Assembly (NCBI GenBank): GCA_964034945.1
Contig: OZ035963.1
Span: forward strand, 50,420,032-50,484,031
Direction: 5' to 3'
Length of the DNA: 64,000 nt
DNA from: Chrysopilus asiliformis
Taxonomy: Eukaryota; Arthropoda; Insecta; Diptera; Rhagionidae
Position 1 is the first letter of the stretch; each line of letters opens with the position of its first letter. Below the pieces are notes generated by a model. That model did not search any database. It saw only the letters and a list, made by a program, of their open reading frames with translations, and had not been told where the DNA came from. Shown piece by piece: positions 34,532 to 44,586 of this stretch. Both the position numbers and the translations under genes were made by a program.

Positions 34532-37500
34532 ATGGAGTCACCACGAGGAACGATGGATGGCTCGAACAAGGAAGGCTGCCGTTTGTGTGAAAATCCGGAC
34601 ACCGACCAGATGGTTCAATGTGACACGTGCGATGGATGGTTCCATTTCAAATGCGTGAATGTGTCTCAAGAAGTTGAACAAAGGGACTGGAATTGTGACC
34701 GGTGCTCCGCCCCACCGAAGCAGAACGCCGAAGAAATCAAACTAACTGAGGACGAAAATCCACATCAGGTAGAGACGACAGCAGAGATTCATCAAACAAA
34801 TACGGAAAAGGATGTGGGCAAGGTATGTATGAAATCTATTAGGGTATCGCGAGCAAGCAAGTGTGGTTCCTCGAAAACGCGCCGCCATATGCAATTAGAA
34901 CTGATGCGGCTAGAGGAAGAGAAAAAAGAGAATATGGCTTATCTGAAAAAAAAGTACGAGATTATGCGAACGCATGACGACTCTGACGAAACCGATACAG
35001 ACGGAGACGACGATTTCACGACGCAGCGAATTCAACGCGCAACTCAATGGGTGGCAACCAGTAAGAACGCGAAAAACCCAAGAGGAAATGCAACAAATTA
35101 CGCTGTTAAGGGAGGCGACGAAATCACTGTCATCCGGGACTGTGAGGTGGGTAATGAAGGCAAAAGTGGTGAATCCGGCAAACACTTCCTAAACGGGGGT
35201 GAACGCGGCAATAATGTGAATATTCACAGCTATGATACAAGTGAACTACCAAGATTTGCGCCCGAATTGTCTACCAGAGCGACCCCATCTGTTGCTGTTC
35301 GTTCACGCCTAAGCGCGGAGCAAGTGAATGCCCGCCATGTAGTGCCAAAGGAACTTCCCATATTTAATGGAAACCCCGAAGAATGGCCATTATTCGTTAG
35401 CAGTTTCGAAAACTCGACAAGAGTATGTGGTTTCAGCAATGACGAAAATTTACTTCGACTACAACGCGCCATAAGAGGCAAGGCACTTGAATATGTAAGT
35501 AACCAGTTGATGATACCGGCATTGGTCCCGGAAATCTTGTCCACCTTGCGCATGGTATTCGGCAGGCCAGAACACATTATAAACAATCTGCTGGTAAAAA
35601 TGCGTGCCTCACAATGTGTAAACCCGAACAGGCTCGATTCACTCGTAAACTTCGCGTTGGAAGTTAAAAATATGACTGCCACTATGGTAGCTGCCAATCT
35701 ACACTCGCATCTGAGCAATCCAATGCTTCTCCAAGAGCTAGTAGAGAAGCTTCCGGCCCAAACAAGAATCAACTGGGCAATGTTTGCACGCACGATTCCT
35801 AATCCATCTCTAACGGAATTTAGCAATTGGCTTTTCGATTTGTCCCAGGCGGCCAGCAGTGTGATATCATTTCCGCACACAAATGCAGGTCGGCAAGAAA
35901 CTGACAAACGCAAAGCACAGCGCCTTGGCTTCCACGAGGAAAAAGACAACAAAGCAAACACGAATCGAAGGGTTCAAAATACGAACAAGTGTTGTGCTTG
36001 TGATGGGACACACGCCATCAACGGCTGCGATAGGTTCAAGAAAATGAGCTACAACGAAAAATGGAACCTGGTGCATAACAAAAGATTATGCCGTTCATGT
36101 CTGAAAGCTCATGACCTGAAATTTTGTCCAGACCGAAAGGAGTGCGGAATAGAACAGTGTACTGCGAAGCATCATGAGCTGCTCCATAAGCCCGATACAA
36201 CCAATAACGTCAGTAATGCGGCCAACGTGGTAGCGGTACATCACATGCAAACTTCTGGTATCTTATATCGAATCGTTCCCATAACTATCCACGGTGCGAC
36301 ATCTTCAGTTGACGTATATGCATTCCTGGATGACGGGTCGGGCCCTACACTGATCGAAAAGGGACTGTTGGACCAACTACAGGTTCAAGGAATTAAGTCC
36401 AGTTTGAGTTTGAGATGGACAGACGGTTCGGTGCGAACTGAGAGCGACTCTCAAACTATTAATTTGAAAGTGTCTCCAAGAGGAAAAGATAAGAGATTTT
36501 CCTTGAACAACGTACGTTCAGTAAGGACACTTGATTTGCCCTCACAGACATTGGTACTCCCGGAACTTGTCAACCAATTCAAGCATCTGCGGGGTCTGCC
36601 GGTGGAGTCGTATCAAAACGTGAAACCGAGAGTTATCATTGGCATAAGTAACAAACACGTGGCAATGCCGCTGAAGTTCAGGGAAGGACGACCAAACGAA
36701 CCGGCTGCCACCAAGACACGATTAGGATGGACGGTTTATGGTATGATGGCGCCGAGTGTTGCAGACCCAGGGGTGCCTCTTGATATCCATTTGCAATTGC
36801 ATGTGTACGAGTGGGACAAAGACATCGCTCTGCAGAAGCTTGTGTTGGAAAGCATGTCAATTGAAAACGCTCTTTCAAAGGGCTCATATCAAGAAAGGGT
36901 CAACCCGAATCAATTAGAGAAACTTGAGAAAAGCGTCAAGAGGGTCGGATCGCATTTTGTGGCTAAACTACTCTGGAAGTCAAACGACACAAGCCTGCCG
37001 GATAATTACGATATGGCAATCAACAGACTAAAATGCTTCGAAAAGCAAATTAATAAGAATCCCACTCAGAGATCGCAGGTGAATAAGTACATCGAAGATA
37101 TGAAGGCTAAAGGTTATATTCGCAAACTAAGCTCTTCTGAGACCACTATTGAGTCTCCAAGAAAATGGTACTTGCCAATATTTGCGGTGACAAACGAAAA
37201 TAAGCCGCATAAAATAAGACTAGTGTGGGATGCCGCGGCGGAATATCGAGGAATCTCGCTAAACGGATGCCTTGACAAGGGACCAGATTTGATGACATCG
37301 TTAATTGAAGTCCTGTTCAATTTCAGAATTGGGAAAATCGGAATTTGTGGCGACATACGGGAGATGTTTCACAGGGTAAAGATTGACGTGGAAGATGTAC
37401 AGTCGCAACGCTTTATGTGGCGAAACGGCGATCCCAATGTTCCTCCTGACACATATGTTCTTCAGGTCATGAGTTTCGGCGCGAATTGTTCGCCCTCAAT

Positions 37501-40318
37501 CGCTTTGTATGTAAAAAATCGAAATGCCAAGGACCACGAACACGAGTATCCAAGAGCAGCAAAATCCATCATAGAGAGACACTATGTCGACGACATGCTT
37601 GACAGTGTAAATTCTGTCCAAGATGCTGTTCAACTTGCCAAAGATGTTCGAGAGATACACAAGCGAGGGAACTTTCATATTCGAAACTGGCTGTCAAATT
37701 CAAGGGAAGTCATAGGTGCGCTTGGAGAAGGAGGTATCGCAGAAAACTTTTGTCAGGCAGGCAAGACGGTGGAGCATGTGGTCGAGGCGGAAAAAGTCCT
37801 AGGTATGTGGTGGCGAACCTCAAATGACACGTTCACGTACAACTTGAAATACACTAAGGCAAGCAAAGAGATACTAAGCGGAAACAAACTACCAACCAAG
37901 AGAGAACTTTTAAGATTGCTCATGTCGTTTTTCGACCCGCTGGGACTGCTTTCTAACTTCACCGTGTACATAAAGATCTTGATGCAGAAAGTCTGGCGCA
38001 GCGGCATCGCTTGGGATGACGCCATTCCCGATGAACTGGAGGACGATTGGAGAAAATGGTCATCGTGCCTTAACAACGTACAGAATGTGCAGGTGCCAAG
38101 ATGTTATTTTGCCTCGGCTAATAGCGACACCAGCAAAGTGGAACTGCACGTATTCGTGGACGCGAGCGAAAACGCGTATGCAGCAGTAGCTTACTTCAGA
38201 ATACTGAGCGGCAAAGACATAGAGGTTTCACTGGTGTGTTCCAAGACGAAGGTCGCCCCTTTGCGCCCCGTCTCAATACCGCGAATGGAGCTCCTCGCAG
38301 CTGTAATGGGAGCCCGGCTTGGAAACGCGATAGTTAAAGGCCATGACCTCCTAATTGAGTCAACGCATTATTGGTCGGACGCAAGAACGGTATTGACGTG
38401 GATTCGTGCTGACCCAAGGAACTACCAGCAATTCGTCATGTATCGCGTTGGAGAAATCCAAGAAACAACAAATGGCGAAAACTGGCACTATGTGCCGACC
38501 AAACTCAACGTTGCAGATCTGGCCACGAAGTGGAGGCGCGTACCAGATTTAAGTGAGAACTGTGCATGGTTCACGGGACCCAACTTCCTGCGTTTGCCCT
38601 CGAATCAATGGCATACGACGCAACCTGAGCTGAAACAAGAAAGTGACGACGTGGAACTCAGAGGGAATCGAAATATCCCACAGGTAGCAGTCCAGCTGTT
38701 CGAAGGCGCGGCTATAGATTGCCACCGATTTTCGAAATGGGAGCGATTAGTCAGGACCATGGCGTACGTGAAGCGGTTCGTCACACGTGTGAAAATGAAA
38801 ACAAGAACACACAACGTGGCGAATCATAACTGCGACATCAATGCGAACAGCAACGCGAATTTAACCGCTGACGAGCTGCATTGGAGCGAACAATATTTGT
38901 ACCGCATTGCTCAAGCTCAGGCCTACAGCGACGAAATTCATGCCTTGCAACGAAACCCACCAATGGAATTGCGTAAGAAAAGCCCACTCAAGAAGCTGTC
39001 ACCATTTGTGGATGAAAACATGATTCTGCGACTCCGAGGACGTCTGGAAAAGTCATTGACAATAAGTCAAGCCGCCAAGAACCCAATAATCTTACCAAGA
39101 TGTCACCAAATCACGAAACTTCTAGTCGAATGGTATCATCGGAGGTACAGGCACGCGAATCACGAGACAGTAATTAACGAGGTGTTCCAGAAGTATCATA
39201 TTCCAGGTCTACGTTCGCTTCTACGAACCATCCGCTACAATTGCCAACGTTGCAAAATTCGCGAGGTAACCCCGAATCCACCAGAGATGGCACCGCTGCC
39301 TGAGGCTCGACTATCGGCCTATACAAGACCGTTCTCGTTTGTGGGAGTCGATTTTTTCGGCCCATTTCTCATAACCCTGGGGAGACGCACCGAGAAAAGA
39401 TACGGGGTCGTTTTTACATGCTTGACTTGCCGCGCGATACACTTGGAGGTTGCCCACAGCCTTTCTATGAATTCCTGCGTTATGGCGATCCAAAACTTCA
39501 TCTCTCGCAGAGGCGTACCGGTCGAGTTCTTCAGCGACAACGGAACTAATCTGAGAGCGGCGGAAAAGGAACTTCGAGTTGCCCATCAAGAATTGGACTT
39601 CGAATTTCTTCAATCCACATTCACAACGCCAAACTCCAAATGGACATTCATACCTCCTGCCAGCCCACATATGGGCGGTGCGTGGGAACGCATGGTGCGT
39701 TCAATAAAGACCGTGTTGTACCAGACAATCACGCCTGACACCAAGATAAACGACGAAAAGCTACACAATTTACTGTTGGAAGTTGAAAGCATAGTCAATA
39801 GCCGACCGCTAACTTATTTGTCATTGGAGACCGCGGAACAAGAGGCGCTCACTCCAAACCATTTCTTGTTGGGCTCCACATCGGGGAGCAGGCTGCCTGG
39901 CAAGTTTGAGGAGACAGACCAGTATACCAGAGCATCTTGGCGTCACTCTCAATTTCTGGCCAACAAGTTCTGGAAGCGCTGGGTGGACGAAGTTCAACCC
40001 ACTCTGACCCGACGAACGACTTGGTTCAAGAGGGCGAAGCCAATCCAACAAGGAGACGTGGTGATCATCGTTGACTCAAACCTGCCACGTCATTGTTGGC
40101 CAAAGGGAATCGTGACGAGCACCATCATGGCTAATGACGGCCAGGTGAGAAGCGCAACGGTTCAAACGACTCATGGAGTATATCGAAGACCGGCTACCAA
40201 AATCGCTGTTCTAGATGTCCAACACAGGACCCTAACCAACCCGGAAGAGGAGTTACAGGTATCCCCATCCGCCATGGGATGTGATACCGGGGGGGAGAAT
40301 GTTGGCAACCCGCCGTAA
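34532..40318 (+). CDS. BEL/Pao gag-pol polyprotein with N-terminal PHD finger
   Basis: A 1928-residue uninterrupted polyprotein encoding the retrotransposon's structural and replication proteins. Domains in order: a C4HC3 PHD finger, about residues 16-58 (CDTCDGWFHFKC); a low-complexity charged linker; a gag-like region (DUF1759 type) about 274-445; a Cys/His zinc-knuckle region about 487-553; an aspartic protease with LDDGSG at 599-604; reverse transcriptase with Asp941 and YVDD at 1018-1021; RNase H with Asp1210, Glu1253, Asp1283, Asp1329; integrase zinc finger (His1536, His1541, Cys1571, Cys1574) and catalytic Asp1607, Asp1669, Glu1719; and a C-terminal DUF5641-type domain. All key residues are present. 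The start is the first ATG, 57 bp after the LTR; Met8 is an alternative. The stop lies 18 bases inside the 3' LTR. No envelope gene follows. The PHD finger is expected to bind histone tails and may guide integration; that is inference. Confidence 0.95.
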   Translation: MESPRGTMDGSNKEGCRLCENPDTDQMVQCDTCDGWFHFKCVNVSQEVEQRDWNCDRCSAPPKQNAEEIKLTEDENPHQVETTAEIHQTNTEKDVGKVCMKSIRVSRASKCGSSKTRRHMQLELMRLEEEKKENMAYLKKKYEIMRTHDDSDETDTDGDDDFTTQRIQRATQWVATSKNAKNPRGNATNYAVKGGDEITVIRDCEVGNEGKSGESGKHFLNGGERGNNVNIHSYDTSELPRFAPELSTRATPSVAVRSRLSAEQVNARHVVPKELPIFNGNPEEWPLFVSSFENSTRVCGFSNDENLLRLQRAIRGKALEYVSNQLMIPALVPEILSTLRMVFGRPEHIINNLLVKMRASQCVNPNRLDSLVNFALEVKNMTATMVAANLHSHLSNPMLLQELVEKLPAQTRINWAMFARTIPNPSLTEFSNWLFDLSQAASSVISFPHTNAGRQETDKRKAQRLGFHEEKDNKANTNRRVQNTNKCCACDGTHAINGCDRFKKMSYNEKWNLVHNKRLCRSCLKAHDLKFCPDRKECGIEQCTAKHHELLHKPDTTNNVSNAANVVAVHHMQTSGILYRIVPITIHGATSSVDVYAFLDDGSGPTLIEKGLLDQLQVQGIKSSLSLRWTDGSVRTESDSQTINLKVSPRGKDKRFSLNNVRSVRTLDLPSQTLVLPELVNQFKHLRGLPVESYQNVKPRVIIGISNKHVAMPLKFREGRPNEPAATKTRLGWTVYGMMAPSVADPGVPLDIHLQLHVYEWDKDIALQKLVLESMSIENALSKGSYQERVNPNQLEKLEKSVKRVGSHFVAKLLWKSNDTSLPDNYDMAINRLKCFEKQINKNPTQRSQVNKYIEDMKAKGYIRKLSSSETTIESPRKWYLPIFAVTNENKPHKIRLVWDAAAEYRGISLNGCLDKGPDLMTSLIEVLFNFRIGKIGICGDIREMFHRVKIDVEDVQSQRFMWRNGDPNVPPDTYVLQVMSFGANCSPSIALYVKNRNAKDHEHEYPRAAKSIIERHYVDDMLDSVNSVQDAVQLAKDVREIHKRGNFHIRNWLSNSREVIGALGEGGIAENFCQAGKTVEHVVEAEKVLGMWWRTSNDTFTYNLKYTKASKEILSGNKLPTKRELLRLLMSFFDPLGLLSNFTVYIKILMQKVWRSGIAWDDAIPDELEDDWRKWSSCLNNVQNVQVPRCYFASANSDTSKVELHVFVDASENAYAAVAYFRILSGKDIEVSLVCSKTKVAPLRPVSIPRMELLAAVMGARLGNAIVKGHDLLIESTHYWSDARTVLTWIRADPRNYQQFVMYRVGEIQETTNGENWHYVPTKLNVADLATKWRRVPDLSENCAWFTGPNFLRLPSNQWHTTQPELKQESDDVELRGNRNIPQVAVQLFEGAAIDCHRFSKWERLVRTMAYVKRFVTRVKMKTRTHNVANHNCDINANSNANLTADELHWSEQYLYRIAQAQAYSDEIHALQRNPPMELRKKSPLKKLSPFVDENMILRLRGRLEKSLTISQAAKNPIILPRCHQITKLLVEWYHRRYRHANHETVINEVFQKYHIPGLRSLLRTIRYNCQRCKIREVTPNPPEMAPLPEARLSAYTRPFSFVGVDFFGPFLITLGRRTEKRYGVVFTCLTCRAIHLEVAHSLSMNSCVMAIQNFISRRGVPVEFFSDNGTNLRAAEKELRVAHQELDFEFLQSTFTTPNSKWTFIPPASPHMGGAWERMVRSIKTVLYQTITPDTKINDEKLHNLLLEVESIVNSRPLTYLSLETAEQEALTPNHFLLGSTSGSRLPGKFEETDQYTRASWRHSQFLANKFWKRWVDEVQPTLTRRTTWFKRAKPIQQGDVVIIVDSNLPRHCWPKGIVTSTIMANDGQVRSATVQTTHGVYRRPATKIAVLDVQHRTLTNPEEELQVSPSAMGCDTGGENVGNPP

Positions 40319-40562
40319 TCTACTACAAATCTATTACATTCGTGTAAACTCACTTTGGCTCGCACAGCCCTACCGGCATAACCTAACAAACTTGCTGGCT
40401 ATCGGAAAGGAAGACCAAAGTGGGTAAAGAATATTCTTTTATTTGTAAAACAATTAACTTGTCTTTTTCTTTAATAAAGTTTTTAAAAGCTCATTACGCT
40501 TCAAACTCATAAAGTGTGTTTAACTCAAGCAAATGTGCCGATAAATTGGTCCGGAGCCAACA
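40300..40562 (+). repeat. BEL/Pao 3' LTR
   Basis: 263 bp, the same as the 5' LTR apart from one base. Its first 19 bases supply the last codons and the stop of gag-pol. It is followed directly by the target duplication CTGTT. Confidence 0.95.
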
Positions 40563-41495
40563 CTGTTTTTCTATGGTTTCAATTGGGTCACAAAGATACG
40601 TTTCTGAAACACTTTTTTCGTAACCAAGTTGATGTCTTCAGCCGCCATATTCCCCATTGACATTTGATGCAGAAGATTTCGCTTCGAGAATTAAATTTCT
40701 TATTTTAGACTAATAACTGAAGAAAATTGCATAAAAAATAGATACATTTTTGAAACAGCACAATTTTATTGGCATCCAAAATTTCATTGCAAAGAGAAAA
40801 GTTTACCGGCAAAATAAAATTTAAAAACTTCTTAGTTAAAAACAAAATAATTTGATGGTCCATTAAAATCAAATCTGTTTAAATTTCAGGTTCAATATTA
40901 TCGAAAGCTTTTAGTTGCAACTAAAATCAAGGCTTCAATCGGTGGGAAAGTCCATTATAAAATAATACTACACAAAAAGTTTCCATTAATTTATTGCCAT
41001 TAGATTTTTCTTGTTCGCTTTCTGTTTACGTTTTTATTTGTTCATCCCTGTTCTGTCGGTAAGCTATGTAAGCGTCCGAGGGAGAAAGAAAACTCCGCTC
41101 GAAGATTTGTATGATGTAATGCCGTCAGATGACGCTCGCATAAAGCTTGTGGCTGCTAATTTTGTTAATGGGGGGTAGTGTATAAAGGTTTCAAATTGGT
41201 TTCATCGTAACATACAATACACAGTCGAAGTTACAGAGAAGTTTTTTTGTAGCACAATAGAAACCTAAAAGTATGGTCACCTCGCTGTTACCTTAACTGT
41301 GTATAGGTGAGGTGACAAATGTCCGGTGACATAGCGGTATCGGAAAAGTTTCAGTTACGTTACAGAAACCAAATATGCAACATTTGCGTTTTGTAACCAT
41401 AGTTTCAAACCGGTTACGTTACCGGATTGTAACCTCGTTGTGTTTCTTGGGACCAAAAAGATTAAAATTCAGCCCAAAATTTTTTACCGTGTATG

Positions 41496-43520
41496 TATCC
41501 ATAGGAGTACATATACCTTGGTTAGGCAAAACCGATCTAAAATATTCTTTTTATTACCATTTGTGAAAAAAAAACAATCAGTCGTTGTTAAAGATTTTTG
41601 TGTCCAATAGTAAAAAGTTAACAATTTTCAAATTTATTTTAACGCCCGCTCCAAGATTTTCTAATGCGAACCAGAAATTCAATCTTAGCCGTGCCACCAA
41701 TCTTAGATTCCTGTCCACCTCCCACCAACTGGTATTTCATTTCTGAGTTTCCCGGAGTCGACACCTCGCATTAGAAGTCCCTTTGGTCCTTCAACAAAAT
41801 GCTAATTTTCCGCTTGTCAGCGAAAATATTTCATTTCGTTGAATTCAACTTTCAAGCTGACGGTTGTCCCTGAAAAAAAAAAACTGATGGGAAAACATCC
41901 CCGGGTTAATCGTGGAAACTCAATGAGTGAAAAAAGTCTCTCAAGGCCGGGGGGCATCTTCACAGTCACAAAGGCAATCTAACAGTTTGTAGATGATAGA
42001 CTTAATGGTTAGAAACAACAAGGACATGGAAATTATACAATCTTGTCATGAGACAACCGAATGAGATTTTTTTCACAGGGGCAATTTTTTGATTGTTCTA
42101 GAAGAGATAATGAAAATGTATCTAAAGTTCAGCTTCGACGAAAGACAATGAAAAAAAATAAAATTAATAAACCTCTAAAGTTTTATCAATAAAACTGTAA
42201 TTAACTGATTTTTTTGTTAAAAGTTTTAACGCCCACGAGTTGATTTTCTCAGGTTCATTTTCTCAATTCTCCAGACAAAATATCGGAAAATTGAAAATTG
42301 AAACAATTAAAATTATTGACACGAAAGCTTTACAACGATAAAGTTTCGCATGATTTGAATAAACTTTCGGGCTTAAGGGTTTCGTTTCGATGGGTCAGCT
42401 ATGTGAGGTGAATAGAAGGGAGGGAAAATTGTTGAAATTGTATTTTCAGGGAAACTTTTCAAGTTAGGTAGGAAGAAGAAAAACATAAATTCGAGCGTGT
42501 TTAATCGGAATTTAACATTCCAATGAATTTCTCATTTATTTTCTGTTAAATTTCGGTTCCTTGGTTTGAAAAGGTTGAAACAACTGTTGTAGATCAAATT
42601 CAATTTGAGACTAAAAATAAAAGGAAAATGCATTGAGTATTAAAAACATTACGATATCTTTGCCTATAGTTGGTTTATTTCCTTTGTTTGCATCATTTAG
42701 AAGCGGAGATTAAACCTTAAGTACAGAAATAAATTTTATCCTAGAAAAACGCTTCCTTTTGTCCATCCTTGATACGTTTTTTCCCTCGTTTCCTTGAATT
42801 TGTGGAAGAGAAATTTCCCCGATATAGATTATTTTATTTTTAGACGGCAATGATGAATGGTAAAACATTTAATTGATTTCCTTGAGTAAATAGAAATCAC
42901 GGGTGGGTGGGGTTGAGGAAAGATCTTATTTTTGTAGGAAATCTCGGAAAAGCTGTAAAATATTTTTAGACTTTTCTATTTTAATAGCGAGATATCAGTT
43001 TATTAAGCTTAGCCACAATTCAATTATGATTTGATGTGTCCGACTTTAGGAATTCGCGAGCAATTTGGACAAATCACTTTTCTGGAAAAGGATTTTAGGA
43101 ATGTAGTACTAGAATTAAATTTAATTGTAGTCGTTTAAAATAGAGCGCATAATTAAAACAATTAATTATCTTAAACAACTTAAACATTTCCAAAGACTTG
43201 TGAAAACAATAAAAATGAAAGGAATAAATTAAATTATAATTAGTTACAAGTTTTTTAATTAAATATTATTAATAATATTATTAGCCGCGAATGTGTGATC
43301 TTACGGAAAATATAAGGAATATAAGATAGTCGGCTCTTAAGGAGGTGAAATTTGTGAAATTCGGTTTTATAACGAGCTGTCCATCTAATTTTTGACCTTT
43401 TAAACCCTACCCTGCCCCTTCCACCCCCCTCGAGAACTCGCCAAAGCCACTTCTTCATCCCCCCCCCCCCTCCCTAACCAGCCCTTTACTTTTCCCGCTT
43501 TTTCGCGATTTTTTCAATGG
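41496..43520. other. No recognised gene
   Basis: AT-rich DNA with a C-rich run near 43462-43471. No exon, array or element ends recognised. Confidence 0.35.
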
Positions 43521-43736
43521 AGCTTAAGGTGCCGGTCCATATGAGAGTAAATACGAGAGTAACTATCAAAAACTCTCGAGAGTTACTCGCAAGAGGTTGT
43601 CCATTTCAGACTTAATTTCGGCGATTTTTCCGTCGCAAACTATCGGCGAGTTTCTAGCGGAAAGCACTTTCGCGAAAACTCTCCAGACCCTGTCCACTTG
43701 AGAGTGATGCACGAATGAAAGTGAAAAGTAATCGAA

Positions 43737-43949
43737 ATGTCATCGCACTACAGGAAGGTTGCAGCAGCTGTGATTATCCTAATTAATAATAAGACACAAA
43801 CAAAATCAGCCAAGAAAAAGTGCTGGGTTAAGTCCTGGATACAAAGGAGAAATCTTTTGGGTGCCGGGGAAAATCTAATGAGAGAATTGCAAATTGAAGA
43901 CGTGCAAAAATTTAGAAATTTTTGTAGGGTAACAAGTTCGGAAATATAG
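43737..43949 (+). pseudogene. HARBI1-like Harbinger transposase, N-terminal remnant
   Basis: A 70-codon frame with KKCWVKSWIQRRNLLGAGEN and then LMRELQIEDVQKFRNFCRVT. The pattern W-V-(x)-W-(x)-R-R, then L-x-E-L-x-(x)-E-D-x-x-x-(F/Y)-x-N-F-x-R-(M/V)-(T/S), is the conserved N-terminal region of HARBI1/PIF transposases, which upstream of the DDE nuclease domain precedes target and partner binding. The frame stops right after the TSSEI motif. Full-length proteins are about 350-400 residues, so the nuclease domain is deleted. Confidence 0.75.
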
Positions 43950-43952
43950 TTT

Positions 43953-44081
43953 TTAATTAAAATTGTCGTCAAAAAAAACTACATAAATGAGAGAACGGTA
44001 TTCGTCACATTTAAGATTCCACAGCATTTCGTTCACTTCATACAGTTCGATTAACTTTTTAATCTCCTCCGGTGACAAATA
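43953..44081 (-). pseudogene. MADF/Myb-like Harbinger accessory protein, fragment
   Basis: The minus strand reads SPEEIKKLIELYEVNEMLWN, then LKCDEYRSLIYV, ending at a stop (43955-43953). The pattern LIELYE-x-x-x-x-LWN-x-x-x-x-x-Y is the start of a MADF (Myb/SANT-like) domain, the kind of second protein that PIF/Harbinger elements encode to bind terminal repeats and import the transposase into the nucleus. No start codon is left. It converges with the transposase remnant with 3 bp between their stops. Confidence 0.7.
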
Positions 44082-44586
44082 TCTTGATTTTTTTGACATC
44101 TTGTTTTGGCGAGTTCTCGAGAGCTACTAGCGAAATTCAAACGCCGTTCGTATCTGGCGAGCTACTCCCCGAGAGTTCAGTGGGTGCGTGTCGACTAGAG
44201 AATAGAATCACCTTTGATAGCTCGCAGAAACTAGCTCGCGAGTTTTTGCGAGTTTCTGCGAGTGACTCTCAGAGATGTGTCTATTTGCGAGTAGCTGCTA
44301 TACAGAAATCTCGAGAGGTTCTGGCCGGCATTTACTCTCATGTGGACCGGCACCTTTAGAATCGCCATAACACTACCGCGAACACCCTGCGACGGGGTGA
44401 TAAGACAGCCTTTAACTGCAAAGATTTTTTAAGAGACTTTAAGAAAGGTAGACTTGTATACACGCACAGGAATAAAACAGTAAATCTAACTATTTTATAA
44501 TCGGAACCGAGAATGCAACTAGAATAGTTAATTTAAATTATTAAAATAGTCAATTTAATCACAAAATAGTAGACTAAGTAGTTGAA

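Larger units (their letters stand above)
34213..40562 (+). mobile_element. Complete BEL/Pao LTR retrotransposon
   Basis: 6350 bp: two LTRs of 262 and 263 bp, one long gag-pol ORF, and a G-rich polypurine tract (ggggggagaa) immediately before the 3' LTR. The 5-bp target duplication CTGTT lies at 34208-34212 and 40563-40567. Domain order (gag, protease, RT, RNase H, integrase) and absence of a chromodomain or envelope identify BEL/Pao. Near-identical LTRs and an uninterrupted ORF mean a recent insertion. No usual primer-binding site starting TGG is seen directly after the 5' LTR. The G+C is clearly higher than in its surroundings. Confidence 0.95.
33863..41451. mobile_element. Fold-back element with CCCAAGAAAC ends, split by BEL insertion
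   Basis: CCCAAGAAAC at 33863-33872 is mirrored by GTTTCTTGGG at 41442-41451, and GGTTACAAT lies just inside on both sides. The rest is rich in ggttac/gtaacc repeats in both orientations, plus a duplicated gaaacact-ttcgtaacca motif. Without the BEL element it is about 1.23 kb, with no coding. The unoccupied relative of its target at 12883-12949 suggests a 2-bp AC duplication. Superfamily unknown. Confidence 0.7.
43527..44355. mobile_element. PIF/Harbinger element, internally deleted, with remnants of both genes
   Basis: Terminal repeats AGGTGCCGGTCCATATGAGA and inverted AGGTGCCGGTCCACATGAGA, flanked by TTA (43524-43526 and 44356-44358). The ends and subterminal GAGAGT motifs match the 385-bp MITE at 12184-12568. 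In addition, the centre holds the start of a HARBI1-like transposase (plus strand) and a MADF-type fragment (minus strand), in the convergent arrangement known for PIF/Harbinger transposons. It is a bridge between an autonomous ancestor and the MITE. Confidence 0.85.

Noticed and set aside
34910..40389. Minus-strand and alternative-frame ORFs of 60-243 codons inside the BEL region
   Set aside because: Shadows of the long gag-pol frame.
40318..41451. Envelope gene after BEL pol
   Set aside because: The 3' LTR follows the pol stop directly; no further frame inside the element.
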